64,000 bases of DNA from assembly GCF_014851395.1 (NCBI RefSeq), contig NW_024040040.1, forward strand, positions 20,627,000 through 20,690,999. The letters are read 5' to 3'. A model generated the notes under the pieces. That model ran no database searches, had not been told where the DNA came from, and worked only from the letters and a program-made list of their open reading frames with translations. A program made the translations under genes and the position numbers. This DNA is from Micropterus salmoides. Its lineage: Eukaryota; Chordata; Actinopteri; Centrarchiformes; Centrarchidae. Numbering within the stretch: the first letter of the stretch is position 1; every line of letters starts with the position of its first letter. Shown here one piece after another: positions 36,301 to 47,997 of this stretch.

Positions 36301-38490
36301 ACCAAGCCCAACTCTCTACCAAACCCACAGCTCCACACAAGTTACACCTTTGAAGGGAATAATTAGGTGATGACAATGCCTGAAGACACTAAAAATATCA
36401 CAAAGTCCCAGCAGGTGGGAGGACTGAGTGACAGGAAATCTGCATATGTGGTTTACTGTCCAAAACGTATAAACTGCTCTCATTTTAACCCTGAATGTAC
36501 AACTTCCCCTTTTTCTGCACTTAAGTAGCTTTGGGGATTTTAAAATAATATTTTTTGACACTTTCATGTATATTCTGTAGATCTTCATTAAGCAATAGGA
36601 TGTTTACAATGAGTAAAATATACAAATGCAAACTCTGGAGTCATTCGAGATATTTGGTGCATCTTTTATAGACAGGTCCCCGAAATTCTGACATGACATG
36701 CCATTCTGACATACCTGGTATACTTTGGAAACTTTTGGTTCCCCCCTAAAATCTTTAAAAATGTTGGCTGCAGAGTGACAATTAAGGGGTTAATCCTTTA
36801 TAAAAATCCATTGTCTTGATTTTAATATTTTCATATGACAGATTACATAATTTTGGGTCAAAAACATTTCTTGGACGTAATTTATGAAATCCTTTTGAGG
36901 CCTTGTACTGTAGACATGCTGAAATGCAATGAAAGTAAACCTGGAGGCAAAGCTGTTGTAAGTTATGTATGTACACATATGCTTATAAATACCTGATAAT
37001 GCAAAGACATGAAACCTTTTCTTCTAGGAAAAGATTAAAATCCAGTCAACATTTTTAGTAGTACCACAGAGAAATGTTTAGATCCCTGTTTGGAAAACAT
37101 GAAGGCCTTAAGAAGCTTAAGTTCATCATTCAGTGTCATTAAGAGGGGACGTAAAGGAGGATCAAGAATGTCAAATTTCTCGTCATATCAATCTTGCTAT
37201 TGAAAAACAAGCTGCTGCTTTTTGGTAAATTTGTGACTTTGCTGAGCACCTAGAACACATGAAAATCTTAATATCCTGAGAAAACCCTGAGAAAAGATTG
37301 TTTTAAACTAGATTTAAATACAAATACTGATGCATCCAGAACGTGTCGTAACTTTTTACAAATCAAGAAACAACTTGGCTTGTTTATTTACACTTTCTTT
37401 GTTTTTGAGTCTTTCACATTCGGCCCAGGAGGGAGTTTAACTCCAGTCAAAACTGGGGCAGGGAGAAACGAAGTGCTGTCAACCCCCTCGGAGAGAAGTT
37501 CTAGGCCTCGGCCAAGTTGAAGTTGGTGGGAAGGGATGGAGGGATGTTCAGCAGAGCATGAGGCCGAAGCTAAAGCTGCTGACAGGCGAACAGCTTGGGG
37601 AGGAAAGTTGAAATAATTAAAAACAAATACTTTTTGGGGGAGAAAATGGCTCATTGATCAACTCAAGAAATGAAAACAGACAATGAAGTTGCCCATGTGT
37701 GCCCTGTAGACTGCCGGCTCTGATGTTCCATGCTATCATTTTCTAACACATAATGTTGAGTGATAGCTGGCACCATGCTAACAGTTTAGCATGTATTACT
37801 GGCCTAAAGAGGGAGATTAGACTTCATATTACCATTTGTTTAATGTTCTGTTTTAAAAGGAAGGGAGGCTGCATGGTAACACTAGGCATATATTGGGGAT
37901 CTGAATCTTGAATTTTAGCCATTACAACTCATTCATTCATTTTTAGAAGTTAACAGACTTAACAGCTGAAGGGGCTAGACATGTAGCGGTTGAGCTAGCT
38001 ATAAGAATAACTTTAACTTGATGTGTTTTAAATACAAAGCTGGGAATTGTACAGTTTTTGTACTCTCAGAAATGTTTACTGATCCATAAAAAGAACTGAC
38101 ACATTTAAAATGATGATTAAAATATTATTTTCTTTGTTGTACTGTAGATAGGCATTTAAAAAAACACAAAATTATTAAAGAAAAGCTCATGATTCAGGAT
38201 ACTTCTTTTTACTTAGGGAAAAAGGAATAATAAATACAGAGGATGTCATCTTCCCTTTCCTTCCTTTCTCTCTTTTCCTCTGTTCTGTCTTACAGGAACG
38301 GCAGAAGAAAGAAAGAAAACAATCCTTTCTACATCTCTCCTCCTTTCCTTCCATCCTCCACCTGTCTGCCTCTCTGACCTGCAGCAGATTGGACCGTGTA
38401 ATTTGAGGCATCTGGTCAGTGTAAAACAGCTGAAGGGAGCAATCAGGTTTGTGGCTGATTACCTTTTCGGTAGTGGTTTCACAGCACAAA

Positions 38491-38492
<2 letters not shown>
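36301..38492. other. Unique AT-rich DNA, no gene seen
   Basis: No supported gene. 37440-37610 is GC-balanced, and a CT/GA-rich patch lies at 38250-38370. Confidence 0.4.

Positions 38493-38544
<52 letters not shown>
38493..38544. repeat. (TG)26 microsatellite
   Basis: Uninterrupted TG dinucleotides. They face a (CA)18 tract at 38635-38670, so the two can pair as a hairpin. Confidence 0.98.
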
Positions 38545-38545
<1 letters not shown>

Positions 38546-38633
38546 TGTAACAGCAGCTGACATGTTGGTTGCAGTGTGTCGGCTTGGCGGTTGGTTATTC
38601 ACTGACAGCAACAGGAAGGCCAGAGAGGTGCAA

Positions 38634-38634
<1 letters not shown>

Positions 38635-38670
<36 letters not shown>
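38635..38670. repeat. (CA)18 microsatellite
   Basis: Uninterrupted CA dinucleotides 90 bp from the TG tract, in complementary orientation. Confidence 0.98.
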
Positions 38671-38671
<1 letters not shown>

Positions 38672-38938
38672 GTATACTCCTAAACCTTTAACCTTAAACC
38701 CAAATTCCACTTCCATAACCACAATGGGAAAAACCCAACTGTTTACAACTAAAGGTAAACAGTAAGATAACAAACGCGCACACACACATACACACTGACA
38801 TGTTCACTACCTGGGTAAATCCCCAAAAAATCAAACATGTTCTTTTACTTGCTAAATGAGTGATGCTTTACTACTTCTGGCAGCAAACAGGCAAATAGAA
38901 AGACGTAAATTTTCCATTTTAGGTTTCTGCAGGTACAA

Positions 38939-38975
38939 CCCCCCCCCCCCCCCCACACACACACACACACACACA
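38939..38975. repeat. C16 homopolymer joined to (AC)n
   Basis: A 16-C run passes directly into about ten AC units. Confidence 0.95.
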
Positions 38976-39259
38976 GGAAGCACCTTTCTATTAAGTAATC
39001 CCTGGGGATCCTTGTGAAACCACCAATTGTGGCTCCTAAGCTTAGGAAAAACATGAAGCCTAACTGAACTGTGAGTGAACTTCATGAAAAACGGATGGTA
39101 ATTTTTGCTTTACCTGTATGTCTGTATGTCTCCCTTGGTCGCTGATGTCAATCACAAATATCAAATATGTTTAGAAACATCTTCATGTGAACAACAGGCA
39201 GTGACAGGGTCAGTATACTATATGATTTGTTGTGCCTACAGTAAACACCAAATGACCTG

Positions 39260-40583
39260 GGGTGCGTTTCCCGTACGACCACGGAAGGTAGCATTTAACT
39301 ATCTTGGTACAATGCATCGTTAAACTAACAAACATCTGAAATACGACCATTTTCCAAAACTGTCATACCTTGTTGGTACCACCGTGGTTTGAACTAATTT
39401 AGTTTGAACCAACGTAGTTTGAACTAACATGTTTCCAGGTGTATTCGTCTGACTTTCACAGCAAGTAACTCAAGTAGCAAGTAGTAAACGTTGTCATATT
39501 CTGCCTGAATATGTCAGTTGTGACCGATATTAAGTAACATTATTATGCTATTTATTTTATTTTATTTTCATACCATTTATTTTACTTATTTTTTAGGCTT
39601 TTCATATCATAGTCGTACCAGCAATAACAAGAAAATCAACAATAGTAATAATGAAATCAACAATATAAAAAACATATAACCTAATCATTTTATTTTGCCT
39701 AAATATAGGCTATAACTTAGAAGAAAAAATTAAGAACTATTAGCGATTACAACACTATTATCAATCCCTTGGCCGCAAATGATATTGAGGTCTTGAGAAT
39801 AGCTCAGTGTGATAAGTGGCTGAGCTTGTAAATGTTCTCTATTGAGACAGACACAGGTTCGACTCCTGTGAGTTTTTATGTTATAATGGCAACTAAAGCT
39901 CTCAGGGATTTATTCATTACAGTACTTTCATGAATTTTATGCTGTCCCTTTTTATATTTATGCTTGTAATCAAGACTAGAGAACTTCCCCAGAGGCCTGG
40001 AAATGTATACATTAAGGTAATATTAAAAGTCTTGTCTTTACATTCTCCGTTTTGTCCTTTAACCTTTGTACTGGGTGACTAATATTAAATTAAGTTATTG
40101 TGAACAGATGAGTAATCTGTGAGAAACACCTGTTGTTCGTAGATGGTCTACAGATAGGCTACTTCGTACTGAAATAATGCAACCCTACCCATGACCCGAC
40201 AACTACATTTAAAAGTACTTCTACGACATTTAAAAAAAAAACTTCACCTGAAACATGTTTGTACAGCAGGATTATCTAACATTCCCTGCTTAAAACACAT
40301 TAAATCCATTGCTATCTGTGATGTAGTCACCACGAACTAAGCTTCTAACCACAGGTCAGAGCTGTAGTTTGAACTTGGCAATTTAACGACAGTTAGTGCG
40401 AACGTTCGTCAGAACTATGGTTTCGGGGAACACCTATGTCGCTTAACGATGGTTCGTACCATGTAAGTTACCAACTTAGTTACCTCCATAGTTCAAACTA
40501 GGGTTTTGGGAAACAGTTGCAACGCAACTCCCCTTGGCATAGTTCCAACCAAGGAAGTTTCTACACTTTTGGGAAATGCACCC
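39260..40583. mobile_element. Non-autonomous DNA transposon with GGGTGCGTTTCCC inverted ends and 3-bp CTG target duplication
   Basis: The left end is GGGTGCGTTTCCC and the right end is GGGAAATGCACCC, its complement with one mismatch. Directly outside both ends is CTG (39257-39259 and 40584-40586), a 3-bp duplication as made by PIF/Harbinger-like transposases. Both sub-terminal regions are filled with related phrases such as TAGTTTGAACTAA and CTATGGTT/AACCATCG in opposite orientation. No transposase frame is found in 1,324 bp. The ends match a very common fish MITE type; this copy is unusually long and has a tRNA-like segment in the middle. Confidence 0.75.
39793..39876 (+). tRNA. tRNA-like sequence (pseudo-tRNA or SINE head) inside the TIR element
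   Basis: An A-box-like TAGCTCAGTGTGATAAGTGG starts at 39800, and a perfect B-box GGTTCGACTCC lies at 39856-39866. The D-arm stem GCTCAG/CTGAGC and the T-arm stem ACAGG/CCTGT around loop TTCGACT are perfect. The anticodon region can only pair with a bulge (TGTTCTC / GAGACA), and the acceptor strands do not pair, so a functional tRNA is unlikely. Pol III promoter boxes appear intact. Confidence 0.4.
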
Positions 40584-40599
40584 CTGGACTGGAACAGAA

Positions 40600-42355
40600 C
40601 CAGTCCAACTTGGTCAGATCAGTTATCATGCCCAAATTATATCAATAATCGGCAGTCGTAATGTGACAGTTTGACAGACTACAACACTCTCTGTAATACT
40701 TGTTGTTGATAGGTTGTGGCAGTCTGTTTCAGAATGTGTGGAAAACTCTCACTAAACTGCCCAGCAGGTTTAATCTGCCTTCACTGGACAGATCAAAAGT
40801 AAGAAAACAAAATGAGTCCCCTGACATCGTGCAGTTACAGTAATAAACTGCGAAGCCTTGACAGACCAACACACACACACACACACACACACACATTAAT
40901 ACTCAAGGTTTTCACTGGACAGGATATGGATTCAGGGAGAGCTCAGTAATATGAACAGGTTGCGTCAAGGACTGTATACAATGCGACACGAAGAGAAACC
41001 TCGGTGATGTCCCAGAGAGAGCACTTCCCTATGACACTGAACATAGACAGTGAATGAGGGAAAACTAGTGCCGCCTGACAGGTTCAGAAGCTCCTAAGGA
41101 AAAGGAGCTGTTCTTTAGCTTTTCTGCTAATTTACATTCTCATCTACTGTGGTTTCAAATCAAATAAAAAATACATTTGGCTCAGTTTTCTTAAAAGGGC
41201 AACACTACAAACAGCAAAGCAGTAAAGATGCTGAAGTAGAGGATAGTAATCCTCATTTGACTCACTTTGGCTGACACATGTAAGTGACATTTATTCTTCA
41301 TCATGGACATTAAAACAGATGTAAGACATTTAGATGTTTGAGTACATTTTAACCTGGCATTTTAACCTGGCTATGTGAAATCTAGATTTTTATTTTGTTA
41401 AGCAGGGCACCTCATTTAATAGTGAAAGTACTTAGTTCCTTATAGTTGAGAGATTTGTTCTATAGCTTTGATGCTACAGTAGCTGCTGCTTTAGGTTTAG
41501 GACAGTTAAGCAAACTGACGCAAAATAAATTGTCTAATTCATAGATGCGCTTAAAATGAAATTTCTCCATGTCTACTTTCTTTAACACTGCACAGAGTAC
41601 TGTCCTGCCTGTAAGCAGACTAACTGCGATTGTGATTAGACAGAGGTGTTACACAGGAGCCCTCAGGGCCCCAGAGCTCTTTATCCCCACTAAATCATCA
41701 CTGAGACGCTGCTGTGCTAAAGCCATGCACCTGGCACCACAGCTGAGGAGTCTTGACGAATACAAAGCGGGGTTATGGCAAGTCTTGCCACCTCTAAAGT
41801 GAGCACTCAGCATGCAGCGGACAACACAGCTCGGCAAAGAGAGAGGGGAAGGGATTGCGAAGGCCAGATGATGATATTGAAACATTGTCCTCTTCAGGTA
41901 GTCTGTAGAGGCTAAAACTGTCTGAACTCAGTTTTGCCACTTTTCATTTACATGGACAAAAACGGGATTAACAGACATACAAGACGGATTTGAATGTCCA
42001 TCAAGCTACACACAGATTTAGAACAAAGTGACATCTCTTATCTTTCTAGTATGTAAAAGGTCATTTGAGGTAGGACATATTATGGATCCTTTGTGAACAG
42101 AGACACCTTCAGATGATTGATAACACAGAAGTAAGAGAAACTAGCAGTTAACATCAGTTCTTGGTTGAGCGCTCTCCAGGCGTGATCCTCTGCATTACTA
42201 GAGATACAGCATGGTGAGCTTCAGGTAATGAGATTTCTTTTTTCCCTCCATAAAAATGCATATATAACATTCTGGAAACAAACTCCTCAAATGCAGACAT
42301 CAAAACAAATGGTGAATTAAGGCACGGCACTCACTGCCTTGTTCTGAGAGCATGG
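40600..42355. other. Unique DNA with a CA tract, no gene seen
   Basis: (AC)13 at 40869-40895. Open frames on both strands at 41569-41885 overlap and lack motifs. Confidence 0.45.
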
Positions 42356-42600
42356 CCTTGAGCTACCGATTTTTAAACTGTGCCACTGTTAATTTATGCG
42401 AAGATCTGAACTAATTCTTTGGCAACTGTGAAGCGAGAATATTAACGCGATGTATTTCCTTGTCGATGATAATGCTGCGCTCTTAATTTGAGATGTGCGG
42501 TGTAGTCGAACATGAAATGGAAATTTGCCCCAAACTATGTATTTGTCACTGAGTGTCGGATGTGGAATGAGGTTACATGCATCCTTCGCTACCCACACTC
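42356..42600. promoter_or_regulatory. Candidate conserved non-coding block
   Basis: Unique sequence with TTAATTTATG, ATATTAACGCG and CTTAATTTGAG motifs and CpGs kept in an AT-rich setting. Function is inferred from appearance. Confidence 0.25.
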
Positions 42601-43215
42601 TTAAGATACAAGAAGAGGTGTATTTCCCCCCTCACTGTGTTTGTATGGAGAAAGCAACTTAAAGCCCCGGTTTAGAATATATTATATTTACATATTTACA
42701 TCCAGGGTATTTTTTATAGTGAATTTGCATAGATTTCCTGAAGAGTTTGTCTTGTGCATGGAAAACAAACTAATCCTTCATACCTAAAAATAAAAGCAGG
42801 TTTTCCTCCAGCATTTCTGTACTGACCCCTCTGAGGTCAAAGCCCATTTTTGTAAACATTTAAGTTGGCACTTGTTATTTTATTATCACATGTTCAGTAC
42901 AAAATGCTCATTAGGTATAAAGTCTGTTTAAAATAACAAGCTGCACAGAAGTCTGAAAGACAAAAAATTAAAAGAAATTATAGAAATGTATTGAAAATAC
43001 ACTCCAAATAATGCCAACAAAGGCTCTTTCACAAAACTGTCAAGATAGTTTGTGTTATATAAAAGTGAGACTCCAGTGGTAAAACCTACAGTCTAATGCA
43101 TGTACAATTTATTCTCTGCCTGTAATCTAAAATTTGGTCAGTGTGTTTAAAAAATCATCTCCATATCTGAAATTATTCATAAAGTCAAGAGTGGAGGGAC
43201 AGTTCACCATGCAGA
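42601..43215. other. AT-rich unique DNA, no gene seen
   Basis: No supported feature. Confidence 0.45.
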
Positions 43216-43400
43216 AGTAATAATAATAAATTTTATTTATAATGCACTTTACATTTCAGGGAAATCTCAAAGTGCTACAGCAACAAGGGATTAAAAAACA
43301 GTTCCAGAAAATAACAATCGCAATAAAACACCGTAACAAAAGTACCCTAAGAGGTTGGTGCTACTTGTATAAAAAATGTTTCAGCAATTCAAGTGCTAAC
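43216..43400. repeat. Dispersed fish repeat fragment (TTTATTTATAATGCACTTT type)
   Basis: AATAATAATAAATTTTATTT followed by ATAATGCACTTTAC and CTCAAAGTGCTAC is the recognisable edge of an abundant fish interspersed repeat. A related edge occurs at 57636-57690. The interior is degenerate. Confidence 0.5.
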
Positions 43401-44640
43401 AATTAAAGAGACACTCCTCAATGTCACAGTGTAAATCTGAGGGGTTGAAGAATGATCTCTGCTACAAAAATTATGTTTATTTTTGTCTCTAATTTTTGCT
43501 TTTTATTGTTTTGGAAGGCATTGACAAATGAACTTATGTGTTGTATGGATATAAGGTTTGTTCTGAAATAAAAACTGATGATTCCCTTTTTAGTTTTGTG
43601 CCAGCTGCCGACAGTGAAGTATTCCACCTATGACAAGTATTTGCTGCATTCCTTGTCACTGGTTAGGTTTTGCTTGGGTATTATTTTAGCATACAAAAAG
43701 AAAAAAACATGTACATGTAAACAAAAAAAATCTAATTATGTACAGCAAGCATTGCAAAAACACTGCAGGAAATGTAAATGAGACATAAACAGAAGTAAAT
43801 GGTCTGTAACTCCACATGACAGTGGTATTCTCCTGGAACTGCAGAACCACCCACACTAAGCTGGAGTAAGCAAACGCTCTGAATATTTATAAAGACTTCA
43901 AAATATTTCACCCAGGTGAACCTGTGACAGAAGAAAAAAAATGCCCTTTTAAGAGCCTGTGAAAGGATGTTAATGCTGTATATTATGGCCAACCCATAGC
44001 CCTAATGGATACAAACTGTCATCAGGCTAATCCCCAGGCCACCTCATGGCAGTGCCACCCAGAGAGCACAGGGCCAAAGGTGACGTCACTTTTCCTGCTT
44101 TTACAGGATGAAGGTTGGTGTCACGGTGGGTATACGGTCAGTTTACATCATGCTAAATGAGGAGGAAGTGATGCGTTTATGCTGTGTAAACCTCTGCTGA
44201 GCATACAGGATGCTGCAGCTGCCTAAAGTTTACCTGCAAGATGTAAACCATGAACACACACAACCGGTATGAGCAGAAGCACACATACAGTGCACAGTTG
44301 AACACACATACAGTGCATTCAACTGTGCACACATACACATACAGATATTGACACACGTATAAACACACACACAGGCCATGTTTATACCCTTTCCTTTCCC
44401 CAATCTCTTGTCATCTTTGTATTGTGATGTACTGTACCTGCTAAATCGTAAAAACTCTCCGTGTTGACACATTTATAAACCGGTGCCTAATTACGCCACA
44501 GTTCAATCTCAGTGTGTTTGTCTTTTAAAAATAATTTCTCTATGAAATCCATCCATTACTGCCTCACCTCCCTCTCACCTTTTCACATATATAAACTGCC
44601 TGCAGGTCTTAACAAACCCAAACTGCTCCAAGAGGAACGC
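43401..44640. other. Unique DNA with a CA-rich segment and a hairpin
   Basis: Contains the 13-bp perfect inverted repeat GTGCACAGTTGAA / TTCAACTGTGCAC (44290-44302 and 44318-44330). No gene is seen. Confidence 0.45.
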
Positions 44641-45250
44641 GCCCGCTAACAAACTGGGAGTAGGCCCAGATTATACATGGTTAAATGATTAAATCGCTGA
44701 GGTACAGAGCAGAGAAAAGAGGGAGAATGAAAAAAGAAGATGAGGAAAACAGGTCAACGTGTACTCACAGAGTGCTCTGGGGAAGGCAGGCGATAAGAGT
44801 TTATCACAAGCGTATAAGTAGATACTGTTAATCCTCCTTCTGTGAGTGTTTTACATGAAATAAATCTGTGACTGACAAACTGGAAAGATACTATTGTTTT
44901 AATGGTGGAGGCATACAGAGGGATGGAGGGGTGGTGGTTGTTGTCAGCAGATAAGCGTGTAGATAATCAATTCACGGCGGGTTGAGCAGTTTCTTCGGAG
45001 GACCCGGAGAACAGAGGATGCAAAGCGAGCCTGGTGAGGCAGGTAGACGAGCAGGCGGCACTGTGCTTAGCTGGTAAATGTTTAGCCCTTAATAATTAAT
45101 CCCACAGACTTGCCAAAAGCAAGATTGATTATTCTATTAGAGGTGGGGATCAACAATGACCTGACTGTAGCTCTATTTCACACACCGTTTGAGTGGCGAG
45201 AATTACCCCCACTGTAATACACACTGCTTTAACAACACTGTGAGCCATAA
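44641..45250. promoter_or_regulatory. Candidate conserved non-coding cluster
   Basis: 44640-44710 and 44930-45240 are unique, with TAATAATTAATCC, GATAATCAATTCA and GATTGATTATTC motifs. This is homeodomain-site-rich texture without repeats or reading frames. Regulatory status is inference. Confidence 0.3.
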
Positions 45251-46737
45251 TAATATCCTAAAATATTAAGATATCACATATAATATCATATACAGTTATG
45301 AAAGATGATGAAGACTAAAGGAGTCAAGATAGATGGAATATAATACATTTTCCTTTTCCTTAAGACTGTAAATTACAATGAATTATAAATTCCAAGAGAA
45401 AGAAAGTAGTTTGCTTGAAGACATCTGAGCAACGTTATAATCCAAATATCATATCATTTCATTGCTGTCAAACTTTGAAACTCTTGAATTAGTATGCAAA
45501 CTTTTGTTCTTCAAAACCTTAAAAAATGCACTACATACATACCATTAATAACATTAGAATTTAAAATGCCACAAAAAATGTAAAGATAGGAGTTTTGCTT
45601 TGAAACTTACTTCAGTCGGCGGTACTTGAATAAAGGAACTGACCACTTATTGCACGTTTATAAAGTTAGGAGAATTACTCCCTAAGCCCTCAAAGAATGC
45701 GAGCAGCAAAAAGGATTCCGCTGGGGGAAAAAAAGTCCTCCTTTAAAGACATATGACCACACATGACCTAATAATTAAATTTTAGTTAAATCAACAAAAA
45801 ACAAAAGCGTAGCCCATTCAAAAGAGGTTTGGGGGCTGGAGGGAGCTGTGGCAGCGAACAGTGATGGCATGAGTGCATCAGCAGAGTAACAGTGAGAAGT
45901 GTCATGTTGTAGTGGCTGCGCTGTACACCTGTGTCAGTATGATTAGACGTTTTAGTCAGCTGAAAACCACACAGTTGAGGAACGAGCCAGAGACTGTGAA
46001 GCATGAATGAAACAACTGACGCCAATCAGCAACGCCATGCTTCATTGATAAATACAGTATGTTACCGTGTGGGACAGACAAACTGAGATAGAGGTCTTTT
46101 TACCATATCCTAAATGTACTGGTGGGATATCTACCCATGCCGACATGTGTGAATTAATGTGATATACCATACTGCCCAATTACACTAAATATGATCTGAA
46201 ACGACCGACATACTGCTACAGGTTGGGTCTAGGTCACTACAAAAGTTTACAGGAAACATACAAACTTGTATTTGAGGTCAAACATTTCATTCTGTACCTT
46301 CGCAGATATGTTGGCACGCTGGTCGTGCGGAGTGTGCAGGCTCACATCATCAAACACTTCATAACTGTTCTGCAGCCTAGTTAAGTTCATTTTCCCAAAT
46401 CCTGTCTGCCTCAGAAAGATGACGGCGCTAAAGCATCAAAGCTTACTTTATTGACAGCTCAGGTGTCCACCCAGTGCCAGGATTCCTGTTCTTTTTAACT
46501 TCTTCTCTCCGGTATGGAGGGAAAGAAAACTCTAAAAAATGTCCTTTGACTCCCTAAACCCTCCTCAACCCCTCCAGCTTCCCTCTTGAGCTCATATCCA
46601 CCCACAACACACACACATACACACACACACTCACACACAAACACACAAGGAGTCACATAGCAACAGGGTATCTAACCACTGGGAGGCAAGAGATCCACAG
46701 AGGTGTACATTAACATAAATGCCAAATCTGTTGGAGG
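45251..46737. other. Unique DNA, no gene seen
   Basis: CA-rich patches at 46600-46645. No supported gene. Confidence 0.45.
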
Positions 46738-46749
46738 AAAGAGAGAGAG

Positions 46750-46784
<35 letters not shown>

Positions 46785-46932
46785 AGAGGGGTCGTTTTTG
46801 TGGTGGAGGGGGGGATGGACAATGCATTCATTGTGTGCAGATGGAGGATGAGAGAGAGAGAGAGAGAGAGAGAAGTGTAGAGCGCAGCTCCATCTACAGG
46901 CTGAGAGATCACACACACACACACACACACAC
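46738..46932. repeat. Compound microsatellite: GA, (TG)16, GA, (CA)11
   Basis: GA to 46750, TG/GT 46751-46783, AG 46849-46873 and CA 46910-46932. As at 38.5 kb, TG and CA tracts face each other. Confidence 0.95.
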
Positions 46933-47115
46933 TTAGGCTGTCTCTCTCACTCTCTCACACACACTGGGAAAGACACACTCTTCCCCTCTCCTTCCTTAAG
47001 TTGTACTTACTTTTTACTGTAGTTTTCCCTTACACACACACAAAAATGCTAATTTGCTTTAAAACATGCATGCTTCCTCACACACACACACACACACACT
47101 TTCACTTTCACACTC

Positions 47116-47940
47116 TTAAAGGGGACCTATTTTGTGTATTATTTATACATTTCTATATATAATGTTAAATTGTCAGATGTTCATGCTAAACATGAACAAA
47201 ATTTCAAATGAGGTAAATGTATGTAAAAACAATCCCTGCACATCCACAAAATACAGGCCGACCACCAGCTCAGTCTGCCACAGTATTCGACCACTCTTCT
47301 CATAGCTTTTTCTCCAGTGCTGGCACAGCGCTAAAATGAAGTGTGCACATGGGTCTGACTATGAGTGACTTCTCTGCTCAGGACTACTCTTCAAATTTTG
47401 AAGGTTGTTCAGTATGCCTCACTTAAAGTTTTTCAGCTATGGAGGAAAGTTAGTCTCTTGATGGATAGATTTACTAGGATAGCTTTACTTGGTCCTACAG
47501 TAGCCGCTATCTGCTGCTAACGGTAGCTGCTGTAAGCTAAGGGTAAGCTAATAGGGCCACTAGCTTCAAAGCTAAATGAGCTAACGGCAGCTAACGTTAC
47601 AGATAGTAGCAGCTAGCTGTTACTTTAAAGTTTCCTGTCCTTCAAAAAACTTACTAAAATATGATTCCGTTTCATCAAAATCAGTGAACAAAGTTATAAA
47701 AGTTTGGTTTTGTCAAGTATCCTGAAGCAGACCTGCCAGGCCAAGCATATCTGGTACCTGCCCACGGAAACACACTCACAGCACTGGGTATACAAAGAGA
47801 CCTGGTTACATCTACTCACAAGAACCTCAGCTGGCTTTACAGACGTTGGCCAATCAGAAGAAAGTGGGTTTTTAGGGAGGGGGGCCTTAAAGAGAAATGG
47901 CTTGTCCCTGCTCTTACATGAATGATAACTCTCTGCCGAA
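47116..47940. mobile_element. TTAAAGGGGACCTATT-type fish MITE, truncated
   Basis: The left end TTAAAGGGGACCTATT at 47116 is a hallmark of a very common fish non-autonomous element. The inner part has GCTAACGGTAGCTGC, GCTAACGTTAC and TTGGCCAATCAGA-(n)-AAGTGGG, followed by TTTTTAGGGAGGGG, phrases I recall from the same family. The matching right terminus is not present, so the copy is truncated or rearranged. Family memory is the main basis. Confidence 0.6.
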
Positions 47941-47959
47941 GACAGACAGGGTTGTTTTT

Positions 47960-47988
47960 TCACATCTTTTAGAATTTAAAAGATGTGA
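47960..47988. other. Perfect 12-bp hairpin
   Basis: TCACATCTTTTA, loop GAATT, TAAAAGATGTGA, followed by a run of nine Gs (47989-47997 region). Placed immediately beyond the truncated MITE. Confidence 0.8.
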
Positions 47989-47997
47989 GGGGGGGGG

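Noticed and set aside
38403..38785. 120- and 108-codon ORFs with Cys-Val or Thr-His runs
   Set aside because: Opened by the TG and CA microsatellites on both strands; no other sequence feature.
46631..46936. Several ORFs with Cys-Val, Arg-Glu and Thr-His runs
   Set aside because: They come from the compound GA/TG/CA microsatellite.
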